From a bacterium (GTDB taxonomy: Bacteria; Myxococcota_A; UBA9160; UBA6930), in assembly GCA_024228115.1 (NCBI GenBank), contig JAAETT010000424.1:1-36367 (forward strand): a stretch of 36,367 bases of DNA. Direction: 5' to 3'. Made by a program: the position numbers and the translations under genes. The stretch's first letter is position 1. The number at the start of each line of letters is the position of its first letter. The notes under the pieces are model-generated. The model made no database searches. It was not told where the DNA came from and saw nothing but the letters and a program-made list of their open reading frames with translations. Shown one piece after another: positions 6,981-16,302 of the stretch.

Positions 6981-8126
6981 TCAGTTGGCCATCGAGCGGA
7001 ACAGGGCAAACGCGCTGGTGTATCCGTGCAAGAATGTTCGGCTGCCGACCGGGCCGATTTCTCCGTTGCAGAAGAAGCCGCCGATCGGAAGTTCGCCGAG
7101 TGATTCCCGGAGCGCATCGGAATCGTGATCGGGCACCCCGTAGAGCCCCTGGCCCCGACCCAGACACGCGAAGAGCAGGGCGCCACCAGGCTTGGAGCCC
7201 AACTGCTGGTAGCGCTCGAGGTGGCCATCGAGATCGTTGTCTGCCGTGTGGGCGTCGCGCAGGTGGAATTGTACGACCTGCCGCGGTTCGATCTGCGCCG
7301 CGACATGCAGCGCGCCGGTTTCATCATCGGCACCGAGCAGGTTGCGGATCAGATAGTCGCCCTGGCCATATTGGTCTTCCGCAGGGCGCATGGCCAGGCC
7401 GAGGAACATCGACGACTGGAAGAGCGCACGTTCCCGGGCATCCTCGGCTCGTTCGAAGAGCTCGTTCAGTACTTCGATCGGAGGCACACCATCCACTTCG
7501 TGGATGACGTTGCCCTCGGCCCGGGTGACGAAGAGTGGGTGGCCGACCGGCCTGCAGCCCTGGGCGACGATCGTATCGACAGCGATGTTGCCGTGGATCG
7601 CCACACCGGTGAGGCCTGCGCGCATCGTCTCGTCGCCCAGGAAGAGCCGGCTGTCGCCGGGCTGTTGCGCGCCGCTTGCGAGCCCGCCGACTTTCGTTCG
7701 GCCAGGAAATCGTTCATCGAGCTGGGCCAGGAGCCCATCGAGTTCTGAGCTGAAAGGATCGCCGAGGAGCAGGAAGTCCGTTTCGCCCGGAACCGGGAGC
7801 TCCGGGAGGCGCCCCGCCGGAACGTGAAAAGGGTGAAGTTCCACCCCGGGCAGATGAGCGCCGGTGAGCGCGATACCCGGGCCTTCTTCGATTTCCCGCC
7901 CCGCACCGATCACGCTATGCGCAGAGCAACCAAAGAGGAGTGCATCCGGGAAGCCTCGTCGTACCTGCTCGGCAATGCCGAGTATCGAGTCGGCGTGATG
8001 CGCAGAAGCAAAAGCGACGATCAGCGAGGGCGTTGCACCGCGCATCTTTTCCGTCAACAGATCACAGGCCTCGCCGGCCGCACGATCTGCATCCGGGAAC
8101 TGGGAGACCACGGAAGCCCAATGCAT
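6981..8126 (-). CDS. FIST-domain signal-sensing protein
   Basis: The protein (381 residues from the ATG at 8126) resembles FIST_N and FIST_C sensory domains. Typical motifs are SLIVAFASAHHAD, LLFGCSAHSVIGAG, GGLASGAQQ and near the end GGFFCNGEIGPVG with FLHGYTSAFALF. FIST domains are thought to bind small ligands such as amino acids and are often fused to signalling modules; this one stands alone with no kinase or GGDEF in the window. It follows the VTT gene on the same strand. A start at 8189, only 9 nt after the VTT stop, is also possible but has no better ribosome site. Confidence 0.85.
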   Translation of the reverse strand: MHWASVVSQFPDADRAAGEACDLLTEKMRGATPSLIVAFASAHHADSILGIAEQVRRGFPDALLFGCSAHSVIGAGREIEEGPGIALTGAHLPGVELHPFHVPAGRLPELPVPGETDFLLLGDPFSSELDGLLAQLDERFPGRTKVGGLASGAQQPGDSRLFLGDETMRAGLTGVAIHGNIAVDTIVAQGCRPVGHPLFVTRAEGNVIHEVDGVPPIEVLNELFERAEDARERALFQSSMFLGLAMRPAEDQYGQGDYLIRNLLGADDETGALHVAAQIEPRQVVQFHLRDAHTADNDLDGHLERYQQLGSKPGGALLFACLGRGQGLYGVPDHDSDALRESLGELPIGGFFCNGEIGPVGSRTFLHGYTSAFALFRSMAN

Positions 8127-8198
8127 CCCGTTAGCGTAGCAGCGGAAGAGGGAGGACGTTCCCTGGCTTCTCGACTTGCGGGCGAGCATCTCGAAGAA

Positions 8199-8852
8199 TC
8201 AAGGAACTTCCACGTTTCCGTTGCCTCGTCGCCAGAGGTATCCCAGGAGCAGGACCGCCGCGACCACGGCCGCCATTGCGCCAGCTCGCCAGTCGAACCC
8301 GTTCTCCCGCAGGTAGACGACCACCGCTTCCGTTCCGAAGACCAGCACCATCATGGGTGGCGCGAAGCCGATCGCGCTGCCCAGAACGAAGGGAACGAAG
8401 CGGATGTTCGAGATGCCGAGGGCCCAATGCGCGGGAGCCGCCAGGAAGAAGACGAGCCGCACGAGTACGACGGTCCGCAAGGGCCGCTCTTCCGCATGGC
8501 GCGTGAAGCGGCGCACGCGCGGCGGGAGGTGCTCCTGCACCCAATCACGCAGGAACCAACGCGCGGCGATGTAGGAAACGATGCCCGCGCCCACCGCCCC
8601 CGCCAGAGAGAGGCCCACCACCGTCCAGTAGGACCAGACGGTCGTCGCGGGGCCGATGAAGAGAATGCCTGGGACGCCCAGAGGCTCGATCAGCGAAAAG
8701 GCCGCTACGTAGAGGAGAGGGCCGAGTGCTCCCGAATCGGCCAACAATGCATGCATGCGTTCTGCATCGGCGAGGGCGCCGATCGCACCGCTCCACCAGA
8801 AGGCGAAGACGAACAATCCGAAGGCGGGAATGGCGAGCAGGCGGGGGTTCAT
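8199..8852 (-). CDS. TVP38/TMEM64 (VTT-domain) membrane protein
   Basis: This 217-residue integral membrane protein has a VTT/DedA-like core: a re-entrant LIEPLGVPGILFIGPATTVWS segment (residues about 54-74) and GIVSYIAARWFL, followed by a basic helix and the conserved VVLVRLVFF segment. DedA/VTT proteins are linked to lipid scrambling, membrane potential and undecaprenyl-phosphate recycling. It lies 27 nt after the zinc dehydrogenase and precedes the FIST gene. A direct functional link is not evident. Confidence 0.8.
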   Translation of the reverse strand: MNPRLLAIPAFGLFVFAFWWSGAIGALADAERMHALLADSGALGPLLYVAAFSLIEPLGVPGILFIGPATTVWSYWTVVGLSLAGAVGAGIVSYIAARWFLRDWVQEHLPPRVRRFTRHAEERPLRTVVLVRLVFFLAAPAHWALGISNIRFVPFVLGSAIGFAPPMMVLVFGTEAVVVYLRENGFDWRAGAMAAVVAAVLLLGYLWRRGNGNVEVP

Positions 8853-8879
8853 GACGCGAAAATCAGCGAGGTTCGGCGG

Positions 8880-9974
8880 CTAGGGCTGAGGGTGGAGAGA
8901 GCAGTGGATGGCATCCTCGCCGGGTATTTCCCGAGCCAGCGTACGAATCGCCAGCTCCGCATCTTCCAGCGAGAACTCGTGGGTGTGCATTCTCTCGAGC
9001 GAATGCTGCCCGCCCTCGATCATGCGGATGCCACTTCGATAGGCCGAAGACGTGACGCCGATCGCGCCGTGAACGCGGATCTCCTTGATCACGATCTTGT
9101 CCGAGATGAAATCGGGAATCGCCTTGAATCCCTTGACGCCGGCCAGCACGACGGTGCCACCCATGCGTACCAGGTCGAGAGCCTCGGTCACCGGCGTGGT
9201 GGCGTAGGAAGTCACTTCCACCACGACGTCGACCCCACGGCCGTCGGTCAGCTCCCGCACGCGCTCACGCACGTCTTCATGTTCCACGTCGATCGTCGCG
9301 TCCGCTCCGAACGCACGGGCAAGCTCGAGCTTCTTGGCGTCGGCACTCAGGCCTGTGACGATGATCTTGTTCGCACCCGCCTGGCGTGCCGCCAGCACGC
9401 TGGCCAGGCCTCTCTGCCCGGGCCCCATCACGAGCACGTCGTCGCCGGGCTTCGTCTGCGGAATCTCGACCGCCCAGCGGAAGCCGGCACCCAGCGGGTT
9501 GAAGAGCACCGCGAGTTCTGGGGGCAACGCGGCGTCGATCTTGTGCACCACCGAGCCCGGGGCCAGCACCATGTGATGGGCGTAGGCCCCCCATAGGCCG
9601 TGTTGTTCGGCCAGCGGAATGTAGGAGTAGATCTTCCGTCGCTCGCATAGATGGCGGAGGCCGGCCAGGCAGCGCGTGCAATGCCCGCATGAGATCATGT
9701 TCTCGACCGCAACCCGATCGCCGACATCGACGCGCCACTGCTCCGCAGCCCGATCACCGATTGCCTCGATCACGCCCAGGGGCTCGTGCCCGGGGATGAC
9801 CGGAGTGGGTGTCCGCAGTGCTCCCTCGAACTGCTCGTAGTCGCTGCCACAGATTCCACAGGCCTCGAGGCGTAGCAGCGCGGTGTCGTCCGTCAGGTCG
9901 GGGATCGGAAGGTCGCGCGCTTCGAGCTGACGGGGCGCGGTGAGGACCATTGCGAAGGTGGACGGAGGAGGCAT
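8880..9974 (-). CDS. Zinc-dependent alcohol dehydrogenase (MDR family)
   Basis: This 364-residue protein carries the zinc motifs of classical medium-chain dehydrogenases: ACGICGSD (residues 38-45, catalytic Cys) and GHE near 63-65. The structural-zinc cysteines are in SCGHCTRCLAGLRHLC. A Rossmann motif follows near residue 180 (VMGPGQRGLA). The glycine motif reads GPGQRG instead of GxGxxG, a Q replacing a usual hydrophobic residue. Similar enzymes include threonine or polyol dehydrogenases, and the substrate is unknown. The chosen ATG at 9972-9974 leaves a 97-nt divergent spacer to the PPIase gene. Confidence 0.85.
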   Translation of the reverse strand: MPPPSTFAMVLTAPRQLEARDLPIPDLTDDTALLRLEACGICGSDYEQFEGALRTPTPVIPGHEPLGVIEAIGDRAAEQWRVDVGDRVAVENMISCGHCTRCLAGLRHLCERRKIYSYIPLAEQHGLWGAYAHHMVLAPGSVVHKIDAALPPELAVLFNPLGAGFRWAVEIPQTKPGDDVLVMGPGQRGLASVLAARQAGANKIIVTGLSADAKKLELARAFGADATIDVEHEDVRERVRELTDGRGVDVVVEVTSYATTPVTEALDLVRMGGTVVLAGVKGFKAIPDFISDKIVIKEIRVHGAIGVTSSAYRSGIRMIEGGQHSLERMHTHEFSLEDAELAIRTLAREIPGEDAIHCSLHPQP

Positions 9975-10071
9975 GACCCCGCATTGTATCCCGATCTTCG
10001 TCCGGAAGCTTCGTGGGGAGCCCCCGTTTCGGCCCACACGCTGGGGCGGGCTCGGCTACGGTCACCGCCCC

Positions 10072-10962
10072 ATGAGCACACAGCCCTTCTCGGAACGTCG
10101 GCCCGTCGTCCTGCTCGGCCTCGGGGCCGTTCTCGGTGTCGCCGTGGCTGCCTGGGGTTTGCTGTCGACGGATCCGACGGTTGGCGCCCTCCCGGGGGCC
10201 GCGATCGCTCGCGTGAACGGGACGCTCATTTCGAGCGAGGACTTCCAGAGCCTCGTTTCGGGCCTCGAGAGCGATACGCGTCAGGCCGTCTCGGACGAGA
10301 TGCGCAAGCGCGTTCTGGATCGGATGATCGACGAAGAGCTTCTGGTTCAGCGCGGTATGGAACTCGGCCTGGTGGAGAGTGATCGGCGTGTACGAGCCAA
10401 CATCACATCGGCCATGGTTCGAATGGTCGTCGTCGATGCGGAGGATCAACCGACCGAAGAGGATGAGCTGAGGGCATTCTATGCCGAGGAAGCGGGGTTC
10501 TTCACCCAACCGGGCCGCTTGCGGGTTCGTCAGGTCTTCATCCGCGTACGGCGGGGTGAGGACGATCAGGCAGGTCAGGCGCGGGCGGAGGCGGCACGCG
10601 CCGCCTGGGTCGGTGGCGAATCGCTCACCGAGGTTCGCAAGACACATGGGGATGTGGAGGTCTCACCGGTTCCTGATGCCCTTCTTCCGCCGGCGAAGCT
10701 TCGCGAGTACGTAGGGCCTACGGCACTGCGCACGGTCATGGACATGTCGAAGGGCGAGATCAGTCAACCGGTTCGGTCCGGCACTGGCTACCACGTCTTC
10801 CTGCTGTTGGATCGTGAAGAGGAACGCGTCCCGAGCTACGAAGAGATCTCCGAGTTGGTGCGCAAGGAGTGGGTGCGCCGCTCCGGGGATCGTGCCCTGC
10901 GCACCTACCTCGACGATCTCCGAGCGCGGGCCGATGTCGTACTGGGGGAAACGGCGCCTTGA
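10072..10962 (+). CDS. PpiC/SurA-type peptidyl-prolyl isomerase, membrane-anchored
   Basis: This 296-residue protein has an N-terminal hydrophobic anchor (residues 12-31) and a SurA_N-like helical region (ARVNGTLISSEDFQSL, then RKRVLDRMIDEELLVQRG). A parvulin domain follows from about residue 157 (LRVRQVFIRVRR ... GTGYHVFLLLDR). Such proteins fold secreted or outer-membrane proteins in the periplasm. The start at 10072 is chosen because it gives a normal anchor sequence. The stop overlaps the likely TTG start of the HupE-like gene (TTGA), so the two are coupled. Confidence 0.85.
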   Translation: MSTQPFSERRPVVLLGLGAVLGVAVAAWGLLSTDPTVGALPGAAIARVNGTLISSEDFQSLVSGLESDTRQAVSDEMRKRVLDRMIDEELLVQRGMELGLVESDRRVRANITSAMVRMVVVDAEDQPTEEDELRAFYAEEAGFFTQPGRLRVRQVFIRVRRGEDDQAGQARAEAARAAWVGGESLTEVRKTHGDVEVSPVPDALLPPAKLREYVGPTALRTVMDMSKGEISQPVRSGTGYHVFLLLDREEERVPSYEEISELVRKEWVRRSGDRALRTYLDDLRARADVVLGETAP

Positions 10963-12179
10963 GACCCGCGTTGATGCTCGCGATCTGGGCCGCGCTCATC
11001 GCGGCTGCCGCAGGCCCGGCCGGCGCTCATACCCGCAGCACGTCCTACTCCACCTGGGAGATTGACGGCGATGATGTCCGGGTGCGTTTCCGAATCCCCC
11101 AACTCGAACTCACGCGCCTGCCATGGGGCATCGTTTCTCCTCCCCATATCCCGGGCCCGCTCGCCCGCTACCTGCCCGATGCGCTTCACGTGGAGGTGGA
11201 AGGCGAAGCATGCACGTTGGCCGCGGGGCCTCGGGCCCTGGCTTCACCGCCGGAGAGGGCTCTGCTCGAATGGGAGTTGCTGTGTCCGGGGCCGGGTGCG
11301 CCGACCCTGACCACCAATCTGCTGCGCGAGGTGGCGCCCAATCATCTGCACTTCGCCCGTTTCAAGAGATCCGACGGGTCTGTCGTCGAGAGGGTTCTGA
11401 CGAAGGCCCAGCGCAGCTGGCTCCTCCCCGTCGGGGATCCAGAGGATGTGACCGAGTCCACCGGAAGCGGAATTCTCGAATACGTGCGCGTTGGTGTGGA
11501 ACACATCATCAGCGGCTACGACCACCTGGTTTTCCTGCTGGGGCTGCTGCTTCTCGCCAGGCGGGCCAGGGAAGTCATCACGATCGTGACCGGCTTCACG
11601 ATCGCCCACAGTATCACCCTGGCCCTGGCGGCCCTTGGTCGGGTGCAGCCGGAAGTGGGCGCCGTGGAAGCGCTGATCGGATTGTCGATCGCCTTGATCG
11701 CGGCCGAGAACGGATGGCTTCTCTCCGGCAGGGGCAGGGCGCTTCCTACTGCAGTGGTGGGCGTGTTGCTCGCGATGGCCGCGGCTGCGGCCTTCGGCGT
11801 AGGCGCCATTCCGCTCCAGACCCTTCTTGGCCTGGCCTTGTTCAGTGCCTGTTACTTCGCCCTGCTCGAGCGGCTCGATGCGCCCATGGGCCTTCGAGCC
11901 GCCATCGCCTTCTGTTTCGGCCTGGTCCACGGATTCGGCTTCGCCGGCGTGCTGATGGACATCTCTCTCCCCCAGGGTCGACTGCTTCCGGCGCTGCTGG
12001 GCTTCAACCTGGGGGTGGAACTCGGCCAGCTGGCCATCATTGCCGCGATCTGGCCCATCCTTCGGGCCGTCACCCACATTCGCGAGGGACACTTCCACCG
12101 TGTCGTGGTCGAGGTCGGCACAGCGGCCGTCTGTGGCTTGGGGATCTTCTGGATGGTGGAACGCGCGTACGGGGCGTAG
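10959..12179 (+). CDS. HupE/UreJ-like membrane protein with secreted N-terminal domain
   Basis: A signal peptide (WAALIAAAAGPAGA) opens the protein. An exported beta-rich domain of about 150 residues follows, and then a seven-helix HupE/UreJ_2 region with the family histidines (VGVEHIISGYDHLVFLLG, GFTIAHSITLALAALG, FGLVHGFGFAGVL). HupE/UreJ proteins are associated with nickel or other metal uptake, but this subgroup often sits next to periplasmic isomerases and its substrate is unproven. I prefer the TTG at 10959, which has GGGGGAA upstream and a 4-bp overlap with the PPIase stop. An ATG at 10974 is the alternative and would lose the arginine of the signal n-region. Confidence 0.8.
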   Translation: MRPALMLAIWAALIAAAAGPAGAHTRSTSYSTWEIDGDDVRVRFRIPQLELTRLPWGIVSPPHIPGPLARYLPDALHVEVEGEACTLAAGPRALASPPERALLEWELLCPGPGAPTLTTNLLREVAPNHLHFARFKRSDGSVVERVLTKAQRSWLLPVGDPEDVTESTGSGILEYVRVGVEHIISGYDHLVFLLGLLLLARRAREVITIVTGFTIAHSITLALAALGRVQPEVGAVEALIGLSIALIAAENGWLLSGRGRALPTAVVGVLLAMAAAAAFGVGAIPLQTLLGLALFSACYFALLERLDAPMGLRAAIAFCFGLVHGFGFAGVLMDISLPQGRLLPALLGFNLGVELGQLAIIAAIWPILRAVTHIREGHFHRVVVEVGTAAVCGLGIFWMVERAYGA

Positions 12180-12188
12180 GATGGGGGC

Positions 12189-13172
12189 ATGGCGGATCCC
12201 CTCCGCATCGGAATTCTGGGTGCTGCGGCGATTGCCCCGTCCGCGCTGATCAGGCCGGCCCGGGATGTGCCCGAGGCTCTCGCTTTCGCCGTGGCAGCTC
12301 GCGAGCCAGGGCGTGCCCGCGCCTTCGCGAACAAGCACGGCCTGCCGAGGGTGCACGAGAGCTACGACTCGCTGATCGACGATCCCGACGTGGACGCCGT
12401 CTACAACCCGCTCCCCAATAGTCTGCACGCCGAATGGACGATCCGCGCGCTCGAAGCCGGCAAGGCGGTCCTGTGCGAGAAGCCCATGGCGTCGAATGCC
12501 GATGAGGCGCAGCGCATGGTCGACGCCGCCGAAAAGACGGGCCGACCGTTGATGGAGGCCTTTCACTGGCGCTACCACCCGCTCGCGGAGCGGATGCGCC
12601 AGGTGATCTTGAGCGGACGTCTGGGGCGGGCCCACCACTTCGAGATGGACATGTGCCTGCCGATTCCCAGGCCTCGCGACATCCGCTTCAACCTGGCGCT
12701 GAGCGGTGGATCGACCATGGACATGGGTTGCTATTGCATCTCCATCCTTCGGTTCCTGGCCGATTCCGAGCCCGAGGTAGTCTCCGCCCACGCGAAGCTC
12801 ATGGGTGCAGGCGTCGATCGCTACATGCACGCGGAGCTGCTCTTTCCGGGTGATCGCACGGCTGCGTTCACGGCCTCTCTGTTGGCGTTCACGCCGCCGC
12901 GGTTGCGGGCACGGGTGATCGGCACCCAGGGCGAGATGCACGTGACCAACCCTGTTGCACCCCATTGGTTCCATCGTCTGACGATCCGCAACGAGGCGGG
13001 TGTGACCCGTGAGACCGAACCGGGGCGCACGAGTTACACCCATCAGCTCGAAGCGTTCGTCCGCCTGGTGCGAGATCGCCTCCCGGTACCGACCCATGCT
13101 CGCGATGCGGTGCTCAACATGAGTGTGATCGACGCGGTCTACACCGCGGCTGGGCTCGGTCGTCGCGGCTGA
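12189..13172 (+). CDS. Gfo/Idh/MocA-family oxidoreductase
   Basis: This 327-residue protein has an N-terminal Rossmann motif (IGILGAAAIAPSA, residues 7-19) and the diagnostic VLCEKPMA motif with its catalytic lysine at about 98. The C-terminal beta-sheet domain includes EAFHWRYHP. It resembles dihydrodiol or sugar dehydrogenases. It follows the HupE-like gene after 9 bp and may be co-transcribed, without an obvious functional link. Confidence 0.88.
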   Translation: MADPLRIGILGAAAIAPSALIRPARDVPEALAFAVAAREPGRARAFANKHGLPRVHESYDSLIDDPDVDAVYNPLPNSLHAEWTIRALEAGKAVLCEKPMASNADEAQRMVDAAEKTGRPLMEAFHWRYHPLAERMRQVILSGRLGRAHHFEMDMCLPIPRPRDIRFNLALSGGSTMDMGCYCISILRFLADSEPEVVSAHAKLMGAGVDRYMHAELLFPGDRTAAFTASLLAFTPPRLRARVIGTQGEMHVTNPVAPHWFHRLTIRNEAGVTRETEPGRTSYTHQLEAFVRLVRDRLPVPTHARDAVLNMSVIDAVYTAAGLGRRG

Positions 13173-13280
13173 AAACCACCACCTGGCGCCATATCCCGTC
13201 AGTGCAGTAGGGCGGCGGCGTTGTGCATCCGAGGATCGTTCGTGTAGGATCGAAACTCGCGCCTGCTCGAGGAGCCGCAC

Positions 13281-14336
13281 TTGATCGTTCGGCCTCGCAA
13301 CGCTCTCTGGAATGCCCCTATCTGCAGCCTGGCTTGCGTCACGGCGATGGTCTGGCTCGGCTGCGGAACGCCGGAGGCACCCGATGCGCCTCTCGCCAAG
13401 GTGGCGCGGGGCTCGATCGAGAGGGTGGTCGTCGCGACGGGAACCGTAGAGCCCGCCGTCGAGGTCGAGGTCCGGCCGCGGATTGCCGGTATCATCGAGG
13501 GGATTCCCGTCAAGGCAGGGGAACTCGTCGAAGCTGGCCAGGTATTGGTGGAGATCGAGAAGGAGTTGCTGAGAGCCCAGGTGAGAGAGGCCAGCGCCGC
13601 CTTGCAGGCAACGAACGTAGAAACCCGATACGCAGAAATCGGTTTGCACCGGGCGGAGAAGTTGGAGCAGACCGGGGCGGCATCGGCCGAGAAGCTCGAC
13701 GATGCACGATCTCGCTTCGAGACGGCCCAGGCGAGTCGCGCCCGGGCCCAGGCAAGGCTCGATACGCTCTCCACCCAGCTTGGCTATGCGAGCGTAGTGG
13801 CCCCGATGGCGGGGCGCGTTCTCGAAGTTCACGAGGAGGAGGGCAGCGCGGTCTCCCCGGTCACGGCCGTCACTGGCGGAACCCTGCTCGTGACACTCGC
13901 CGGCACGGAAGCGTTGCATCTCGAGGGCCTGGTGGACGAGAACGAAGTTGCGCGCGTCGTGGTGGGCCAGGTCGCCCGGATACGGACCGAAGCATTCGGA
14001 GATCGGATCTTCGAGGGTCGCGTGAGCGAGATCGCGCCGATGGGGGAGCGAATCCAGAACGTGACCTACTTCGAAGTCGAGGTTTCGATCACCGATTTGG
14101 ACGCGAAGATGCTTCGCCCTCGTATGTCGGGGGATGGTGAGATCGTTGCTGACACGATCGAGGCTGCCCTCTGGGTTCCAGAAACGGCGCTGCGCTACGA
14201 AGGTGCCGACATCTACGTCGAGGTCCAGAACGGGGAGGGCTTCGACCGTCGGAGCGTCACGATCGGCATCGTCGATCGCGATCGGGTCCAGATCCTGGGC
14301 GGGGTCGAGGAAGGGGAAGAGGTCCGGCTCCAATGA
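13281..14336 (+). CDS. HlyD/MacA-like periplasmic adaptor of an ABC exporter
   Basis: The 351-residue protein starts at a TTG with a strong GAGGAG six bases upstream (13269-13274). It has an N-terminal hydrophobic segment ending in WLGCG (possible lipoprotein cysteine, imperfect lipobox) and a biotinyl-lipoyl half-motif (PRIAGIIEGIPVKAGE). A coiled coil with many Ala/Arg/Glu at about residues 95-155 and the matching second half (ASVVAPMAGRVLEVH) follow, then a beta-barrel domain. It should link the inner-membrane ABC proteins encoded next to an outer-membrane channel. No TolC is present in this window. The stop overlaps the ATPase start as ATGA. Confidence 0.87.
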   Translation: MIVRPRNALWNAPICSLACVTAMVWLGCGTPEAPDAPLAKVARGSIERVVVATGTVEPAVEVEVRPRIAGIIEGIPVKAGELVEAGQVLVEIEKELLRAQVREASAALQATNVETRYAEIGLHRAEKLEQTGAASAEKLDDARSRFETAQASRARAQARLDTLSTQLGYASVVAPMAGRVLEVHEEEGSAVSPVTAVTGGTLLVTLAGTEALHLEGLVDENEVARVVVGQVARIRTEAFGDRIFEGRVSEIAPMGERIQNVTYFEVEVSITDLDAKMLRPRMSGDGEIVADTIEAALWVPETALRYEGADIYVEVQNGEGFDRRSVTIGIVDRDRVQILGGVEEGEEVRLQ

Positions 14337-15058
14337 ACGCCAACCCGTCCGTAGGGCTTCCGACGGAAGGTACGGCGCTGGAACTGGTCGACGTGCACAA
14401 GTCCTACCGGACGGGTCAGGCCGAGGAAGTCCAGGCGTTGCGAGGGGTCGACCTCTGCATCCGGCGCAGCGAGATGGTTGCCGTCATGGGCCCTTCTGGC
14501 TCCGGCAAGACGACGCTGATGGAGATCCTGGGATGTCTCTCGCAGCCGACGTCTGGCTCCTATCGGCTCTTCGATTGCGACGTCGACGGAATGGATCCCG
14601 ACGGTCTGGCTCGCCTGCGGGGTCGGGAGATCGGATTCATCTTCCAGAGTTTCCATCTGCTGCCTCGGCTCGACCTGGCCGAGAACGTCGAGTTGCCGCT
14701 CTTCTACCAGCGCGTGCCACGGGCCGAGCGTCGGAAACGGGCGTTGCGCGTCCTCGAGCGCGTCGGACTCGATCATCGAGCCAGCCACAGGCCTGGCGAG
14801 ATCAGCGGCGGAGAGCGCCAACGGGCGGCGATTGCGCGCGCCCTGGTGAACGAACCCTCTCTCGTATTGGCAGACGAGCCAACGGGGAACCTCGATACGG
14901 ATCGCGGCCAGGAGATCCTGGCCATGCTCGAGAGCGTACACGCAGGTGGGGCGACGGTGGTGATCGTTACCCATGATCCCAGCATCGGGGGCCGTGCACC
15001 ACGACGAGTGTTGATTCGGGATGGTCTCCTGGTCGGGGACGAACGGCAGGCTTCGTGA
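14333..15058 (+). CDS. MacB/LolD-type ABC transporter ATPase
   Basis: This 241-residue nucleotide-binding protein has Walker A GPSGSGKTT (residues about 53-61), Q-loop FIFQSFHLLP, signature ISGGERQR, Walker B LVLADEPTGNLD and H-loop VTHD. These match the MacB/LolD/FtsE branch of export ATPases. It overlaps both neighbours by 4 bp (ATGA upstream, GTGA downstream), indicating strict stoichiometry. Unlike E. coli MacB, the ATPase is not fused to its permease. Confidence 0.92.
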   Translation: MNANPSVGLPTEGTALELVDVHKSYRTGQAEEVQALRGVDLCIRRSEMVAVMGPSGSGKTTLMEILGCLSQPTSGSYRLFDCDVDGMDPDGLARLRGREIGFIFQSFHLLPRLDLAENVELPLFYQRVPRAERRKRALRVLERVGLDHRASHRPGEISGGERQRAAIARALVNEPSLVLADEPTGNLDTDRGQEILAMLESVHAGGATVVIVTHDPSIGGRAPRRVLIRDGLLVGDERQAS

Positions 15059-16299
15059 ACGGGTCCCTGGAGACACTGCGCCAGGCCTGGCGCTTGCTCG
15101 TTGCTCACAAGCTCCGATCGGCGCTCACGTTGTTTGGCGTCGTGTGGGGGACCGCCTCGGTGATCTTTCTGGTCGGCTGGGGGGAGGGGGTCTCCAAGAT
15201 GTTGGAGGACGGCTTCTCCCGGGCCGGAAAGGATATGGGCCACGTGTGGGCGGGGCGTGTCTCGGAAGATTTCAGCCCGGCCGTCGATCGCCGTATCCTC
15301 TGGTTCACGACGGACGATCTCGAAGTGGTGCGGCGTCGCGCACGGTTGCCAGAGCTCATTGCCGGAGAAGCCCGCCGCTACACGGCTGCAGCATTTCGCC
15401 AGAGGGGTCGGAATGCCGAAGTCCGGGGTGTCGAGCCCGAGGGCATGGTCATTCGTGGTGCCGTGTTGGCCGGGGGGCGGCCGATCCGACCGAGCGATCT
15501 GGAGCATCGACGCCGCGTCGCGATCCTCGGCCACGATATGCGTCGGGATCTACTTGGGGCCGAGGGGCGTATCGGAAATTGGGTTCGTCTCGGGGGGACG
15601 CCGTTTCGAATCATCGGAGTGCTCGAGCGCGTCGGAACCCAGTTGAGCCGCGATGGCGCACCCATCGACGACCAGATCTGGATTCCCCTCACGACCCATC
15701 TGGTGCACTTCGCCAATCCCGTCCTGAATGAGCCGATCCTCAACACCTTGATCTTCCAGCTGCGCGGTCGGAAGCTCCTCGATCCCACGCGACATGAGAT
15801 TCGCGCGATCCTGGCCGAGCAATTGCGTGTTTCACCTACCGACACGGAGGCCATCTCGATCTGGAGCGCGGTCGAGTTGCTGAATCGGATGCCGGCCAAC
15901 CGCCAACGCGGATTGATGATCCTGGTGGCCGGGGCCACCCTGATGATCTCCGGCATCGGGATCATGAGCATGATGCTCGATTCCGTTCGCGAACGGCGCC
16001 CAGAGATCGGCGTGTGTCTGGCGGTTGGCGCCACACGTCGCGCGATCCTGGTCGAGTTCTTCCTCGAGACCTTCGCAGTCGTCGCCATCGGGGGCCTCCT
16101 GGGCGTGGCTCTTGGAAGTCTCCTCACTCTGGCGATGGCCAGCATCGACGTACCGGATCTGGTGCCCGTTCCCATCTACTCATGGAGCGCGGTCGTGGCA
16201 TCTCTCGTCGTGATGGGCACCGTGGGAGTGCTCGCCGGCCTCGTGCCGGCCTGGCGAGCGTCTCGTATCGACCCGGCTGAGACGCTTCGGGCGGAGTGA
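15055..16299 (+). CDS. MacB-like ABC permease, FtsX fold (first of two)
   Basis: This 414-residue protein starts at a GTG overlapping the ATPase stop. One N-terminal TM (residues 20-40) is followed by a large MacB_PCD periplasmic domain and an FtsX core of three TMs near residues 286-405 (VAGATLMISGIGIMSMMLDSV; ERRPEIGVCLAVGATRRAIL is the coupling region). It pairs with the next gene as a heterodimeric permease. It ends in the family signature P-A-x-x-A/E-x-L-R (PAETLRAE). Confidence 0.9.
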   Translation: MNGSLETLRQAWRLLVAHKLRSALTLFGVVWGTASVIFLVGWGEGVSKMLEDGFSRAGKDMGHVWAGRVSEDFSPAVDRRILWFTTDDLEVVRRRARLPELIAGEARRYTAAAFRQRGRNAEVRGVEPEGMVIRGAVLAGGRPIRPSDLEHRRRVAILGHDMRRDLLGAEGRIGNWVRLGGTPFRIIGVLERVGTQLSRDGAPIDDQIWIPLTTHLVHFANPVLNEPILNTLIFQLRGRKLLDPTRHEIRAILAEQLRVSPTDTEAISIWSAVELLNRMPANRQRGLMILVAGATLMISGIGIMSMMLDSVRERRPEIGVCLAVGATRRAILVEFFLETFAVVAIGGLLGVALGSLLTLAMASIDVPDLVPVPIYSWSAVVASLVVMGTVGVLAGLVPAWRASRIDPAETLRAE

Positions 16300-16302
16300 G
16301 AA

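Noticed and set aside
7824-9596. A 590-residue plus-strand open frame opposite FIST, VTT and zinc dehydrogenase genes
   Set aside because: It has low-complexity charged sequence without a fold, while the opposite strand has three clear families.
12180-13280. Terminator or RNA gene between Gfo/Idh and MacA
   Set aside because: The 108-nt gap 13173-13280 shows no stable hairpin with T-run and no tRNA-like fold; only the MacA ribosome site is clear.
11244-14333. A very long minus-strand open frame (1029 residues) opposite the HupE, Gfo/Idh and MacA genes
   Set aside because: It is antisense to four well-supported genes with recognisable motifs, is Arg/His/Asp-rich with no domain, and arises from GC-skewed codon use.
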